A stretch of 64,000 nucleotides of DNA, taken from Hofstenia miamia. Taxonomy: Eukaryota; Xenacoelomorpha; Acoela. Location: contig SCFE01000076.1 in assembly GCA_004352715.1 (NCBI GenBank), forward strand, positions 1 through 64,000, given 5' to 3'. This document shows positions 61,015 to 64,000 of the stretch, in pieces; the first letter of the stretch is position 1, and each line of letters starts with the position of its first letter. Below the pieces are notes generated by a model. It had not been told where the DNA came from, searched no databases, and worked only from the letters and a program-made list of their open reading frames with translations. The position numbers and the translations under genes are program-made.

Positions 61015-61112
61015 TAAATAGCCGGTAATTTTACCGGCCTTTTCTGAAATTTAAAAGAGTTGCAGGGCGGTAAAGTGCTGGCCCTTTCAGCCGATAGCAG
61101 GCTCCATCCCTG
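61015..61112. mobile_element. hAT-type end with a palindromic subterminal hairpin
   Basis: The right end is CTCCATCCCTG at 61112 (inverse CAGGGATGGAG, a hAT-type terminus). GCCGGTAATTTTACCGGC at 61020-61039 is a perfect hairpin about 75 bp inside. The left end was not found, so size is unknown. Confidence 0.45.
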
Positions 61113-61720
61113 AGTTAAGTGTATGCTTGTAAGATGGAAATTGCTTGAATGAATACGTTAAGGAATATCTATGATGATCAAACTGATATCTAAGCCCTAG
61201 TTAATTTAGTGCTGTAAAATAGTCCATCAATGCTGTTCAGAGCCTCTATAAATGTTAAAGTATTGCTTTCAATTCTTTTCCTACACACCATAATAGTAAG
61301 AAATTTACAAACTTTAAAGACTTATAACATACTTTCTATCTTTGCATTATGCTGTAAGTGAAGCATATATTACCAAAATGCTGTAAAGGAAAATTCAAAA
61401 TTTGTAGACAATTTCATTAAAAAATGAGCACTTGGCGCTACATATACAGAAGTGGTGGGAATACCAAAATGTGAAGAAGTATTGGTGTTCAGAATAATAA
61501 TAATAATACTATTTATTAAAAGCACCCCTCTATAATACTGCAGCCTACTCTTTAGTAGTATGCCTTACTGCACTGATGATTTCGGATGTAACTATTAGAC
61601 TAGGAACAAAGGCTGTTTTTGTTTAAATTAGATTATATAAATGAAGATTTTGTATTTACAAATGTATTTTATTACGAAACTTCAGCTGTTACTATTGAGC
61701 CCTAATTTAAAATATCTTAG

Positions 61721-61980
61721 AAATCGCTGCTGCTGATGCTTTTCAATCACTTTATTGCCCAAAGTGTTTCGAAAGATATAACACAGATAACTTTTTACCT
61801 TATACTCTAGCATGTCGCTGCAACTATGTTCTATGCTTAGCATGCGTTAAGAAATTGGAAAAGGAAAATTGCCCTGTAATCTGCCCTAGCTGCCGTAGTG
61901 AGGCAGACGAGAAAGAAAGGTGTATAACGACTCTAAATGTTCTCAATTCTACTTGCAGTTCTTGCTCCAAATTGTATGAT
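61721..61980 (+). CDS. RING-finger exon (probable CARD-RING gene)
   Basis: Bounded by TATCTTAG and GTAAGT. There is no in-frame Met upstream, so an earlier exon is required. The 86 complete codons read CPKCFERYNT, LACRCNYVLCLAC and CPSCRSEAD, then a helix and CSSCSKLYD. All eight RING cysteines are present in the same spacing class as the 29.4-kb exon (all-Cys RING), and the CSSC that opens the B-box precedes a phase-0 donor, as in that gene. It should act as an E3 ubiquitin ligase module. With the CARD exon upstream it would link ubiquitination to CARD-driven assemblies. The remaining B-box half was not found before the window ends. Confidence 0.7.
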
Positions 61981-62183
61981 GTAAGTATAAAAATTCATTT
62001 ATATGCATTTTAGTCCAAATTTGTATCATATATTGGTACTTGGCCATACCATTTTAGTATTTATTAGTTAAATATCTTGAACCCTTATGTTTGAATTTAA
62101 TTGTTTCTTTTGTAGAATTATAGAAAGATCTTTTGATATTGCATTTAAATATTTTTCATTTTTTATTTGCTTAAATTTTGTAG

Positions 62184-62327
62184 GAATATTATTCAAAGTT
62201 TGTCATGCATTTACGAATAAATTTCGCTCTATTTGAAGCAGGTTTTATATATGTACGTTTCAGAGAATACATTTTTGAGGGTTATTGGGAAGTTTATTTT
62301 GTCCGACAAAGAAGTTATGGGATGTAA
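62184..62327 (+). other. Candidate terminal exon of the CARD-RING gene (47 codons)
   Basis: Follows ATTTTGTAG in phase 0, matching the RING donor. The frame starts EYYSKFVMHL and ends RQRSYGM then stop. It lacks B-box cysteines and resembles nothing known, so it could be a chance frame; the true next exon may lie beyond 64000. Confidence 0.2.
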
Positions 62328-62329
62328 CT

Positions 62330-64000
62330 ATATGAGTGGCATTTAGTGCGATTAGAGCCAAATCGAAAGCTACTAAATGAGACTAAGATCAAAAAAGTTC
62401 TGTTCCTACACAACCTTATGAAATATAATAAAACATATGATTCGATTGAGTTTTTTGTTTTACTAATTGCTATTATAATTGATATGACAACCAAAGTTTT
62501 TTTACAAAATATTCTGTTATAATCAATTAATTGTCAAAAATCACAGGATCATACTTTATTTGACTTATAGTGGATGCTAATAGCCTTTTTTGAGTAGAAA
62601 ATTATTACAATTGTTCTCTTAATTATGGATTTTACTAACTTATTGCAATTCCTTGCGTGTTCAGTTTGTTTTTGATACTCAGATCAAGAGGCTTATCAAT
62701 TTCAAGTGAGTCCCAGAGCTTTTCTAACAATTACACTTATCATATAATCCTGCTGTCTGCATTAACATAGTTAAGTTCCATGTTTATGTACTCCCAGCAA
62801 TATTGGTGCTTCGATTCACTTTAATGTAGCTAACTTTCGCCTTGCTTTTAATGCTTTGCATTTATTTACCATATGTAGCCTAATTCCATTCATGATATTG
62901 TTTGTCAATCCAGAAAATTGGAAGGTATTTTCTTTCTCATTTTATTTGAGTTTCTAAAATTATGATCATACAATTCATTCTACATGCTAATATTAAATGC
63001 TCTATTAAAGAGTAAGCATAAATAACCTAAATTTGACATTTATCTAAGTCATTCTGTGATGTTCCTATTTTCAAATTCTCTCACCTTATTTTTTCTTATT
63101 TTTATATCTAGTGGTACACATTACATCAGCATTGGAAAACGTTATGTTTTTTCCATTATTACAATTACATCAATTGAAAACTAATTTTTTTTGGAAGATA
63201 TATTAATCTCTAATTGTATTTTTTTAATTAATTTTGAATACATATTATGTGATCTTCTGCAATCAACCTGCCAGTTATCACTGACAAAGCAGCTACAAGA
63301 CATGTTTTATCATGTAGTGTATATTACTGTATATTGAGCAAATATGTTATATCCTTAAGCTCTTTTCACATTCATCATTGCTCATCATATATCCGCATTG
63401 TATAGGATTTGGCTAGCCAGATCATCGTTCTCTTTAACTGCATAAAAAAATTTGCGAAATTATAAAGAGCTTTCAATGTATTCTAGTTTTGTAAACAACA
63501 AAGTTCATTTATTTTCTTTGACAGCTACAGCAATATATGATTAATATGTTCTTTTGGTCCAAGCAAAGTATCTTAAGTTACTTAAATATATATATATATA
63601 TATATTTCTTGTGTGTGCGCACAAAAGTCTTATAAATTATTTTAGTTTGCTACAATTAAGTTCAGCCCTAGAAATTCAAATCAGAAAGCTGTCTAGCGAA
63701 TAATGTTTCGTTCATCTCTAAGTGGAAGATTCTTAATACGCTTCCTACCACTATACGAAAAACTGATTTCATGATAATGACCAAGAGATTTTGGAATAAT
63801 TAAAGTCTCTCCATTTATTGCCCTTTGGTTTCATCACTTAACTTAAGTATCTCCGATATGCAATGTGGACCCATGTCATTTAGAGACTTTCAGATAATTG
63901 GACATACTATATAAGTAATCCTTTGATGAATTTTTAACCAGTCTAGCTGATAAATAGCCGGACTAACATGATCATATTTTCTTAGACCAAAGACAAATCT
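62330..64000. other. Intronic or intergenic stretch; (TA)n at 63586-63606
   Basis: No exon with splice sites, TIR or tandem repeat was recognised. Confidence 0.4.

Noticed and set aside
1-64000. CRISPR arrays, bacterial operons, rRNA or tRNA genes
   Set aside because: No spaced identical repeats with unique spacers, no Shine-Dalgarno-led gene runs, and no recognisable cloverleaf or rRNA core sequence.

Overview
This is a eukaryotic and almost certainly metazoan window. It is very AT-rich and has GT-AG intron signals, CARD, RING/B-box and THAP exons, many decayed transposons and (TA)n microsatellites. No bacterial operons, CRISPR arrays or tRNAs were seen. The species cannot be named from the sequence; an invertebrate is the best guess. 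Five long N gaps (1935-2011, 6813-7812, 8911-9874, 16077-16903, 35085-36084) and single Ns at 5247, 8512, 12106, 22520 and 60142 break the assembly.

Host-like genes are few. A RING/B-box (TRIM-like) gene lies on the minus strand: RING exon at 29269-29525 and a large B-box plus C-terminal exon at 25632-27029. A relic RING exon from the same family is at 22071-22298. On the plus strand, a tandem duplication carries two CARD exons (58340-58601 and 59400-59661). They end in phase-1 splice donors. A third RING exon (61721-61980) starts with a matching phase-1 acceptor, so a CARD-RING fusion gene is plausible. CARD and RING/B-box proteins in animals usually belong to apoptosis or innate-immunity signalling.

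Most of the rest is mobile DNA. Two decayed copies of an unrecognised repeat-family protein (1-1680 and 36654-40133) carry at their C terminus all the hallmarks of a DEDDh 3'-5' exonuclease. The second copy is bordered by a terminal-repeat family present in at least five copies and in both orientations (about 4.7-5.57, 36.2-36.6, 40.15-42.58 and 50.36-50.97 kb). This exonuclease element is the best candidate for an undescribed system here.

Other elements are: Tc1/mariner relics (10.07-11.40, 12.76-13.64, 16.9-17.65 kb), a pogo/jerky-type DDE relic (23.3-24.2 kb), a THAP9/P-element transposase relic (51.1-53.5 kb), a LINE relic (45.93-48.15 kb), several hAT-type MITEs (two with perfect 8-bp target duplications), a foldback-like element (32.1-35.07 kb), an inverted duplicated 1.09-kb segment (30.97-32.06 and 48.34-49.43 kb), and a possible hammerhead ribozyme (11.9 kb).
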